In this document: one piece after another, positions 53,656 through 61,193 of the stretch
Layout of the letters: each line of letters starts with the position of its first letter
How positions within the stretch are numbered: position 1 is the first letter of the stretch
Source of the DNA: an uncultured Flavobacteriales bacterium
Lineage (GTDB): Bacteria > Bacteroidota > Bacteroidia > Flavobacteriales_F > PHOS-HE28
DNA length: 64,000 bases
Assembly: GCA_937872175.1 (NCBI GenBank)
Contig: CALMPI010000052.1
Coordinates: forward strand, 1-64,000
Direction of reading: 5' to 3'
The notes under the pieces: model-generated
What the model was told of the DNA's origin: nothing
The model's input: the letters and a program-made list of their open reading frames with translations, nothing else
The model's database searches: none
Position numbers and translations under genes: made by a program

Positions 53656-56334
53656 GTGAAAGCGATCCTCGCCACCACACGTCTACTGATCGGTGTTCTA
53701 TGCATGCTGCTCGGAGCCGGCCTGTTCGCCCAGACCCCCGAGGCCTTCAGCTACCAGGCCGTGGCCCGCGATGCGGGCGGCGATGCCCTGGCGAACACCG
53801 CCATCGGTGTGCAGTTCCAGCTGCACCAGGGCACGGCCGTGGGCACGGTGGTGTACAGCGAAACACACAGTCCCACCACCAACGAGCTGGGCCTCTTCAG
53901 CGTGGCCATCGGCAACGGCACACCGGGCACGGGCACCTTCGCGGCCATCGACTGGAGCGCCGGCCCCTATTACCTGGAGGTGGGGATGGACCCTGCGGGT
54001 GGGAGCAGCTATACCAGCGTGGGCACCCAGCAGCTATTGAGCGTGCCCTACGCGCTGCATGCCACACGTGTTGAACAGGTGGGATTGAACGCCCTGCTGG
54101 GCAGCAGCTATGTTCCCGCTCCTGAGTTGGTCTGTCCGAACCTCTTGGCGACCATTCAAACAGGGAATTGGTTGAACGGTATCGCATTGGGCACTGGCCG
54201 CTTCTATGTATTGGATGATGACGGCGTATTAGCGGTTCAGGCGCCGCCGTCCGCGACCACGGTGCTGAACCCACCTGCGGGTCCCTATATGTTCAAAGCC
54301 ATTGCCTCGACCGACCGCCTGTTCGGGATAGGTCAAGGATCAGCGCTGCACGTGGTCGATATCAGCGATCCGCAGAACATTTCCACCATCACAAGCATCA
54401 CCGCTGCGAATGCGGCCACCGAGATCGTCCTGGCCGACAACGGCGCTGCATATATCCTTCGTCCCATCAGTGGGGTTCTGCAGAGGATCAATGGACCCTT
54501 CAGCAATACCCCCCTTTTTTCGACCACCGTGAGTGTAGGCAACCTAGCACGTGGACTGGCTACCCAAGGCGACTACGCCTATCTGACCGCTGAATCCGGT
54601 GGATCCAAACTGCGCATCGTGCAGCTTTCCACCTCGACGGTCACCGGTAGTGTGGCCGTGGGACCCCAACCTACTGCGCTGGCTGTTTCCGGGCAGTATG
54701 CCTATGTGGTGGACATGGGCAGCAACGACCTCAAGGTCATCGATGTGAGCGACCCAGCGGCTCCACAGGTCATGGGATCAGTGCAGGTATTCTCCACGCC
54801 AACCGCTATCACGGTGCAAGGCGACCTGGCCTATGTGCTGGACCTGGACCTGAACCAGTTGCTGATCATTGACGTGTCCGATCCAACAGCACCGGAGCTG
54901 AAGAACGTGCTGGCCGTGGGGGATGACCCCCTGGCCCTTTCCGTTTCCGATCGCTACCTGTATGTCGGTGATGTTCAGAGCGATCAAGTGAGCGTGTTCG
55001 ATCTGCAGTGCGTTCCTGCCATCGCGATCGATCCCGGGACCGGAGAACTGACCACTACGAACCTGAATTCGAACGGGAACGCGGTGGGTCCACAAGGCCT
55101 TGCGGGCCCTGAGGGTCCGCAAGGTCCGCCGGGTGCGCTCGGGCCTCAGGGCCCCATCGGACCACAAGGGATCCAAGGCATACAAGGGGTGCAAGGGCCG
55201 CAAGGGCCGCAGGGTGATCCCGGCGGCGCAGTGAACGCCAATGGCACACTGAACCACCTGGCCAAGTTCGAGGTCAGCGGCAACAGCCTTACCGAAGCCT
55301 TCCTCTATGAGGACACCGTGGGCAACGTGGGCATCGGCACCACCACGCCCACTGCCAAGCTTGAAGTGCGCGATAACAGCGCCAGCGAGTTCCGGTTGAG
55401 CCTGTCCAATTCGCACTGGAGCAAGCTCCGCTTCTCATCCAGCGAAGGGTTGCGCATCGAGGCGAAGAACGAAGGCATCGAGTTCCGCCCCTTGCTCCTG
55501 ATCGGCTCTGAACTGAAGTTCTATTCCGGCGTGGGTACCACCCCGGAACGCATGCGATTGGCATCCAACGGGTTCCTGGGCATCGGAACAGATGCGCCCA
55601 GCGCAAAGCTCCACACCAGCATAATCGCATCACCGGGGGCCACCATACTTCAGCGCACGGGATTGTTCCTGGACAATGCGGCGCAGAATGGAACTTTCCC
55701 CAACAATACCAACGAGGTTGCACTGGTCTTCGGTGAGAACGGGATCCCGAAACAGGCCATTGTCGGTGCCACCTACGCGAACGACCATTTGCGTTTCTAC
55801 ACCGGTGCGGATTTCACGAACTCCAGGATCGCCATTGCGACGAATGGGAACGTGGGTGTGGGTACTGACGCACCAACCGCCAAGCTCAGCGTGAACGGAA
55901 CGGCCAACAACAGCACCGGCAGCTGGGGCGTGTTCAGCGATGCGCGCATCAAGACCGTGCAACGTGAGTTCACCGATGGCCTCTCGGTCATCGACCGCCT
56001 GCGCCCGGTGGTGTTCACGTACAACTCCGATGCGCCGTTCGACGCTGAAGGCGAGCAGGTGGGCATCATCGCGCAGGAACTGGAGGAGCTGGCGCCTTAC
56101 ATGGTGAGCACCACCGAGCACGGTGATATCGAAGGCCTGCGCGAGGTGAACAACCAGGCCTATGTGTTCCTGCTGATCAATGCGGTAAAGGAGTTGAAGG
56201 CGGAGAACGACCGCTTGAAAGCGGACAACGTGCTGTTGCATTCGGACAATGCAGCGCAACAGAAGCTGATCGAAGCCAACACGGTACTGATGCAGGAACT
56301 GCAGAGCGTGTTGAGCGCGCAAACAAAGCAATGA
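53656..56334 (+). CDS. secreted fibre protein with beta-propeller, collagen-like stalk and S74 chaperone
   Basis: I start this at the GTG at 53656, giving 892 residues, because it yields a normal signal peptide ([19 protein letters not shown]...AGLFAQ); the longer ATG frame has a non-signal N-terminus. Next come the shared N-terminal domain ([16 protein letters not shown]), a YVTN/LVIVD-like propeller (about 160-455), a Gly-Pro-Gln collagen-like stretch (about 477-526), [10 protein letters not shown] fibre units, and an S74 (endosialidase-type) intramolecular chaperone with [12 protein letters not shown] (S761). S74 domains trimerise a fibre and then cut themselves off at the Ser. A coiled coil ends the protein. 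Palindrome site C is upstream. Confidence 0.87.
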   Translation: MKAILATTRLLIGVLCMLLGAGLFAQTPEAFSYQAVARDAGGDALANTAIGVQFQLHQGTAVGTVVYSETHSPTTNELGLFSVAIGNGTPGTGTFAAIDWSAGPYYLEVGMDPAGGSSYTSVGTQQLLSVPYALHATRVEQVGLNALLGSSYVPAPELVCPNLLATIQTGNWLNGIALGTGRFYVLDDDGVLAVQAPPSATTVLNPPAGPYMFKAIASTDRLFGIGQGSALHVVDISDPQNISTITSITAANAATEIVLADNGAAYILRPISGVLQRINGPFSNTPLFSTTVSVGNLARGLATQGDYAYLTAESGGSKLRIVQLSTSTVTGSVAVGPQPTALAVSGQYAYVVDMGSNDLKVIDVSDPAAPQVMGSVQVFSTPTAITVQGDLAYVLDLDLNQLLIIDVSDPTAPELKNVLAVGDDPLALSVSDRYLYVGDVQSDQVSVFDLQCVPAIAIDPGTGELTTTNLNSNGNAVGPQGLAGPEGPQGPPGALGPQGPIGPQGIQGIQGVQGPQGPQGDPGGAVNANGTLNHLAKFEVSGNSLTEAFLYEDTVGNVGIGTTTPTAKLEVRDNSASEFRLSLSNSHWSKLRFSSSEGLRIEAKNEGIEFRPLLLIGSELKFYSGVGTTPERMRLASNGFLGIGTDAPSAKLHTSIIASPGATILQRTGLFLDNAAQNGTFPNNTNEVALVFGENGIPKQAIVGATYANDHLRFYTGADFTNSRIAIATNGNVGVGTDAPTAKLSVNGTANNSTGSWGVFSDARIKTVQREFTDGLSVIDRLRPVVFTYNSDAPFDAEGEQVGIIAQELEELAPYMVSTTEHGDIEGLREVNNQAYVFLLINAVKELKAENDRLKADNVLLHSDNAAQQKLIEANTVLMQELQSVLSAQTKQ

Positions 56335-59300
56335 GAACCGATCCGATGAAGATGCAGAACGCCCTCACTGCCGCAGCACTGCAATTGCTCTGCTCCGGCC
56401 TTTTCGCCCAGGCCCCCGAGGCCTTCAATTACCAGGGCGTGGCCCGCGATGCGGGTGGCGATGCGCTTGCCAACACCTCCGTGGGTGTGCAGTTCCAGCT
56501 GCACCAGGGCACGGCCGTGGGCACGGTGGTGTACAGCGAAACACACAGCCCCACCACCAACGAGCTGGGCCTCTTCAGCGTGGCCATCGGCAACGGCACG
56601 CCGGGCACCGGCACCTTCGCGGCCATCGACTGGAGCGCCGGCCCCTACTTCCTGGAAGTGGGCCTGGACCCTGCGGGCGGGAGCAGCTATACCGGTGTAG
56701 GTACCCAGCAGCTGTTGAGCGTACCCTACGCGTTGCATGCGAAAACCGCCGACATGGCCGATGATGGCGACTGGGTGCTGAGCGGTGATACCGTGCACAA
56801 CAATGGCAGGCGGGTGGGTATCGGTACCAGCGCCCCCAGCCGAGACCTGGATGTGGAAGGCAGCTTCCAACTGAAGGATGGCACTCAGGGCGACAAGAAG
56901 ATCCTGACCAGCGATGCGGATGGGAACGCGAGTTGGCAGGAGTTGAGTCCGGAGGTGCTGTTCGGTGCTGGCAATGTACCTGGCGGTGATCTGACCTGCT
57001 TGGATGTGGCCGCCACGATCGCCACTGGTCAGAATCCCTATTCAGTGGCTGTTTCGGGCGACCATGCCTATGTTGTGGGCAGCCTTAACGGCGGCATGAT
57101 GGTGTTCGACATCAGCACACCGGCCTCGCCCAGCCTCATCGCCACGATCGCCGCGGGTAGCTTACCCCTTTCGGTTGCAGTTTCGGGCGAACACGCGTAC
57201 GTAGTGGACGCTTCAAACAGCAACTTGATGGTATACGACGTCAGCACGCCCGCCTCGCCGAGTCTCAGTGCAACTATCGCTACAGGCTCTGGTGCGGGAT
57301 TCGTCGCTGTTTCGGACGACCATGCCTATGTGGTTAACTATTTCAGCAGCAACATGATGGTGTTCGACATCAGTACCCCTGCCTCACCCAGCCTCAGTGC
57401 CACGATTGCCACAGGTAATGGTCCCTATTCAGTGTCTGTTTCTGGCGACCATGCCTTTGTGGTGAATAGCAACAGTGACAATATGACGGTTTACGACGTC
57501 ACCACGCCCGCCTCACCTAATCTGAGTGCAACTATCGCTACAGGTGACAATCCCCGATCAGTGGCCGTTTCGGGCGACCATGCCTTTGTGGTGAACCGTT
57601 CCAGTAACAACATGATGGTGTTCGACATCAGCACCCCCGCCTCACCCAGCCTCAGTGCCACGATCGCTACCGGTGCTTCCCCGTCTTCAGTGTCCATTTC
57701 TGGCGGCTATGCCTTTGCGGTGAATGAAGACAATGACAACATGATGGTGTTCGACATCAGCACACCCACCTCACCCAGCCTCAGTGCCACGATCGCTACC
57801 GGGGCTTCCCCGTCTTCAATCGTTGTTTCTGACAGCCATGCCTATGTGGTGAATGCAAGCAGCGACAACATGATGGTCTTCGAGCTGTTCTGTCCAGCAC
57901 AACAGCAGGTGACCTATGATCCGGCGACCGGGGAATTCAGTAGCGCAGACCAGCTCTGGCAATTGGACGGGGATACCATCAGCAGCTCAACGAGCCATCG
58001 CATCCAGGCCAATACAGGCGCATTCAACCTCTGGGGGGCGGGCCCCCTGGGTGCCGGCTCCCGTTTGATCTTCGGCGATGACTATTTCAGTAGCACCGGT
58101 ATCGTGAACACCTTCATTGGTGAGGCCGGATGGCAGAATGAACTGGATACGGATGAACTTCAATTACACGGAAAGATCGGGGTGGCGCTGACCTATGGTG
58201 CCGGAACCGCAGGGGATCCGATCAAGCCTGGCCTTCGCTTGTTCAACGACGGTACGGTGGCTGTCGGCCAGGATACACCGATCGATTACAAGTTCACCAG
58301 CAAGTCGGATGGGGTCGGCCTGGCACATGTGAGCGGAGATGGCACGATACACCTGGGGACGTACGCGGACAATGCGTTTGGCGCCTTCTTTCAGACCCAT
58401 ACGAACCACCCGCTCCATTTCACGACCAACAACGGGGATGCCCAAATGACCCTGCTACAGAGCGGCAACCTGGGTATCGGCACGGATGCACCTGTGGCGA
58501 AGCTCCATTCAAGCATCAACGCCGCACCGGGATCCAGCATCCAACAAAGGACAGGGGTGTTCATTGACAATTCCAATACATCCGGTGTCCTGTTAGATCC
58601 TTCCGAGGTGGCCTTGGCATTCGGTGAGAACGGCGTGGCCAAGCAGGCCATTGTTGGAGCCACCTACGGCAACGATCACTTGCGGTTCTACACCGGTTCG
58701 AACTTCACCACCCCCAGGATGGCCATCAACGCTGCCGGCAATGTGGGCATCGGCACCGGTTCACCGGTCAACCGACTGGATGTGGAAGGAGGCCTGGCCG
58801 TTGGCGCATCCTATTCCGGCATCAGCACGGCTCCGGCCAATGGCGCGATCGTTCAAGGCAATGTGGGCATCGGTACCGATTCGCCGGTCAACCGACTGGA
58901 TGTGGAAGGAGGCCTGGCCATTGGCGCGTCGTATTCCGGCACCAGCGCGGCTCCCGCCAATGGCGCGATCGTCCAGGGCAGCGTGGGCATCGGAACCACA
59001 GCGCCCGAGTACACATTGCACATCAGCAACGGGGCCAATACGGGTTCGGGTTCGTTCGGCCGCGGGCTGAAGATCACGGATGCGACCCCGCGGATCTACT
59101 TCGAAGAAAGCGACGCGGCCGTGAACCAGAAGGTGATGTTCCTTGAAAAGATCGACGATGGGATCTCCTTTTCATCCGTCATCGATAATGCGACTTTGTT
59201 CCTCCAGCAGCATATCCTGTTCGTGAAGGGTTCGGGTAGCGTTGGCATTGGCACATCGGCACCCACCGCCAAACTTTCCGTGAACGGCAACGCCAACAAC

Positions 59301-59723
59301 AGCACCGGCAGCTGGGGCGTGTTCAGCGATGCGCGCATCAAGACCGTGCAACGTGAGTTCACCGATGGCCTCTCGGTCATCGACCGCCTGCGCCCGGTGG
59401 TGTTCACGTACAACTCCGATGCGCCGTTCGACGCTGAAGGCGAGCAGGTGGGCATCATCGCGCAGGAACTGGAGGAGCTGGCGCCCTACATGGTGAGCAC
59501 CACCGAGCACGGTGATATCGAAGACCTGCGCGAAGTGAACAACCAGGCCTACGTGTTCCTGCTGATCAATGCCGTGAAGGAGTTGAGCGCGAAGGTGGAC
59601 GAGCTACAGGCCGAGAACGTCGGCCTGCGGAACAGCGATGCCGACCTACGCGCCCAATTGAAGGAGAACAGCCAGTTGCTGGCCGCCGTCCAACGTCTGC
59701 TTGACGCGCAAACCTCACGATGA
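56331..59723 (+). CDS. secreted fibre protein with seven-repeat beta-propeller and S74 chaperone
   Basis: This 1130-residue protein starts in an ATGA overlap with the preceding fibre gene. It has a signal peptide ending SGLFAQ and the shared N-terminal domain ([16 protein letters not shown]). Seven 43-residue YVTN-like repeats follow (57003-57880; [23 protein letters not shown]...[15 protein letters not shown]), probably one closed propeller. After these come repeated VGIGT(D/T)xP fibre units, two nearly identical [18 protein letters not shown] blocks, and the S74 chaperone (S999 in [10 protein letters not shown]) with a coiled-coil end. The S74 DNA is nearly identical to that of the upstream gene, so one probably arose by duplication or conversion. 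Confidence 0.88.
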   Translation: MRTDPMKMQNALTAAALQLLCSGLFAQAPEAFNYQGVARDAGGDALANTSVGVQFQLHQGTAVGTVVYSETHSPTTNELGLFSVAIGNGTPGTGTFAAIDWSAGPYFLEVGLDPAGGSSYTGVGTQQLLSVPYALHAKTADMADDGDWVLSGDTVHNNGRRVGIGTSAPSRDLDVEGSFQLKDGTQGDKKILTSDADGNASWQELSPEVLFGAGNVPGGDLTCLDVAATIATGQNPYSVAVSGDHAYVVGSLNGGMMVFDISTPASPSLIATIAAGSLPLSVAVSGEHAYVVDASNSNLMVYDVSTPASPSLSATIATGSGAGFVAVSDDHAYVVNYFSSNMMVFDISTPASPSLSATIATGNGPYSVSVSGDHAFVVNSNSDNMTVYDVTTPASPNLSATIATGDNPRSVAVSGDHAFVVNRSSNNMMVFDISTPASPSLSATIATGASPSSVSISGGYAFAVNEDNDNMMVFDISTPTSPSLSATIATGASPSSIVVSDSHAYVVNASSDNMMVFELFCPAQQQVTYDPATGEFSSADQLWQLDGDTISSSTSHRIQANTGAFNLWGAGPLGAGSRLIFGDDYFSSTGIVNTFIGEAGWQNELDTDELQLHGKIGVALTYGAGTAGDPIKPGLRLFNDGTVAVGQDTPIDYKFTSKSDGVGLAHVSGDGTIHLGTYADNAFGAFFQTHTNHPLHFTTNNGDAQMTLLQSGNLGIGTDAPVAKLHSSINAAPGSSIQQRTGVFIDNSNTSGVLLDPSEVALAFGENGVAKQAIVGATYGNDHLRFYTGSNFTTPRMAINAAGNVGIGTGSPVNRLDVEGGLAVGASYSGISTAPANGAIVQGNVGIGTDSPVNRLDVEGGLAIGASYSGTSAAPANGAIVQGSVGIGTTAPEYTLHISNGANTGSGSFGRGLKITDATPRIYFEESDAAVNQKVMFLEKIDDGISFSSVIDNATLFLQQHILFVKGSGSVGIGTSAPTAKLSVNGNANNSTGSWGVFSDARIKTVQREFTDGLSVIDRLRPVVFTYNSDAPFDAEGEQVGIIAQELEELAPYMVSTTEHGDIEDLREVNNQAYVFLLINAVKELSAKVDELQAENVGLRNSDADLRAQLKENSQLLAAVQRLLDAQTSR
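57003..57880 (+). repeat. seven 129-base tandem repeats coding for propeller blades
   Basis: Units start near 57012, 57141, 57270 and so on, spaced 129 bases. The fifth to seventh (CAGCCTCAGTGCCACGATCG shared) are the most alike, pointing to recent unit duplication. Confidence 0.8.
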
Positions 59724-59739
59724 TCCTCGCACCACGACC

Positions 59740-60693
59740 ATGAGAACCTGTATCCTTTCATTCACCCTTCTTGCTTCGACGCTGCTTTCGGCGCAATCCA
59801 TCAGCCCCTCGGTCATCGCTTCCGCCGGAGGCTCGGGTGCTGCAGGTTCCACAACGCTGAGCTGGACGGTCGGTGAGGTGGCCGTGAGCACCCTGGACAA
59901 CGGCAGCAACCTCCTCACCCAGGGCTTCCACCAGGGCGATCCGGTTCGGCTGAAGGTGAACATCGCCGCCTTCTTGGAGGGCCCGTACAGCAGCGGCACC
60001 GGCACGATGAACGATGCGCTCCGCAGCAACGGCATCCTCCCCCTCAGCGAACCGTACAGTGCGCTCGGCTACGCGTTCGAAGGCGGCGGTGGGGAGACGA
60101 CCACCGCACCTGTCCTGGCCATCATCGGCAACGATGCCATCGTGGACTGGGTGGTCGTGGAATTGCGCGGCACGGGCAACACCGCACTGGTGCTCGAGTC
60201 GCGCAGCGGTCTGCTGCAGCGGGATGGGGATGTGGTCGGCATGGATGGCACCTCGGCCCTGGCCTTCGACCAGCCAGCGGGCAACTACCACGTGGTGGTG
60301 CGCCATCGCAACCACCTCGCGTGCATGACGCTCGATCCCGTGGCCATGACCAGTGCGCCGGTGAGCGTGGACCTGACGGATGCCGCCACCACCGCCTACG
60401 GCACGAACGCCCGCAAGAGCATCAGCGGCACCTTCCCGGCGCTGGTGCTGTGGGCCGGTGACGTCACCTTCAACGGCCAGGTGAAGTACGCCGGTGGCGG
60501 CAACGACCGCGACCCGATCCTGGTGCGCATCGGCGGTACGGTGCCCACGAACACCGCCAACGGATACTACCCGGAGGATGTGAACCTCAACGGCCAGGTG
60601 AAGTACGCCGGCAGCGCCAACGACCGCGACCCCATCCTGGTGAACATCGGCGGCACGGTGCCCACGGCCGTGCGGAACGCGCAGCTGCCGTAA
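59740..60693 (+). CDS. short secreted protein carrying only an N-terminal SxGE motif and the dockerin-like module
   Basis: This 317-residue protein starts at 59740 with a signal peptide (MRTCILSFTLLASTLLSAQ). It continues SISPSVIASAGG...LSWTVGEVAVSTLDN...LLTQGFHQ, like the front of the giant protein at 27274, and then the recurring module. It starts 16 bases after the fibre gene stop and so is likely on the same message. Compare 39241 and 48608, which have the same minimal build. Confidence 0.87.
   Translation: MRTCILSFTLLASTLLSAQSISPSVIASAGGSGAAGSTTLSWTVGEVAVSTLDNGSNLLTQGFHQGDPVRLKVNIAAFLEGPYSSGTGTMNDALRSNGILPLSEPYSALGYAFEGGGGETTTAPVLAIIGNDAIVDWVVVELRGTGNTALVLESRSGLLQRDGDVVGMDGTSALAFDQPAGNYHVVVRHRNHLACMTLDPVAMTSAPVSVDLTDAATTAYGTNARKSISGTFPALVLWAGDVTFNGQVKYAGGGNDRDPILVRIGGTVPTNTANGYYPEDVNLNGQVKYAGSANDRDPILVNIGGTVPTAVRNAQLP
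59944..60690 (+). repeat. dockerin-like C-terminal module, copy 6
   Basis: The front (60011-60352) looks identical to copy 5 except for scattered bases. The loop pair is the same at protein level but differs in codons from copies 1 and 3-5. Confidence 0.9.
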
Positions 60694-61193
60694 GGCCCGC
60701 CGCCTCGTGCGACGCCCGGGACGCCGAACAGGTGTTCCGGGCGCTACGCGTTGGCCCGGCCCATGGCCATGGGTGCGTGATCCGGAAGGTCGGTGGATGC
60801 CTGGCCGCGACCGCCCCGCCGGAGGTGGACCGGACCATTCCAGAGGCTGTCCCAAAAGTGCTTTCGGAAGCGAGCGAGCGGTACTTCGCGACCAGGCGAG
60901 GCGCAGGAACCGAGCATGGTCCGGTGCTCTGTGAGGCTTCCGTCAACGATGCATGGGCGTGAAAGACCCTCGCGCAGCGCGCCGTCGCTGAAGCTATGGC
61001 GCAAGCGACCCGAAGGGTGTTCTTGAGATCGCCTCTGATGAAGAACAGGTGTTTCTACGCATGTGTCTTTCACCGATCTGGTCGTGCTTCGTGCGGTCAA
61101 GGGATGAACAGCTCGGGGGCGATGGCCCGCTGAACGGATCATCACCGCCGACCGCAGGTTGAACGCCCGACCACACCATCACCCATCGCTCCC
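60694..61193. other. 500-base gap, no convincing gene; contains an IS-end-like motif
   Basis: Only shadow frames occur here. GAGGCTGTCCCAAAAG at 60843-60858 resembles the outer end of some transposon families (terminal repeats of the form GGGCTGTCCCAAAA), but no matching opposite end or transposase is visible in the window. The part before 61194 should contain the promoter of the second M43 protease. No clear -7 element was found. Confidence 0.35.
60713..60743 (+). terminator. possible terminator after the module protein
   Basis: A seven-base-pair stem, CGCCCGG (60713-60719) with CCGGGCG (60737-60743), encloses an inner GAACA/TGTTC pairing. It has no clear T-run, so support is moderate. Confidence 0.4.

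Noticed and set aside
55084-55230. Collagen-like stretch as a CRISPR or tandem repeat array
   Set aside because: It is in-frame Gly-Pro-Gln coding sequence inside a fibre gene, without spacers.
57003-57880. Assembly artefact in the 129-base repeats
   Set aside because: The seven units all differ in sequence and fit a natural seven-bladed propeller.
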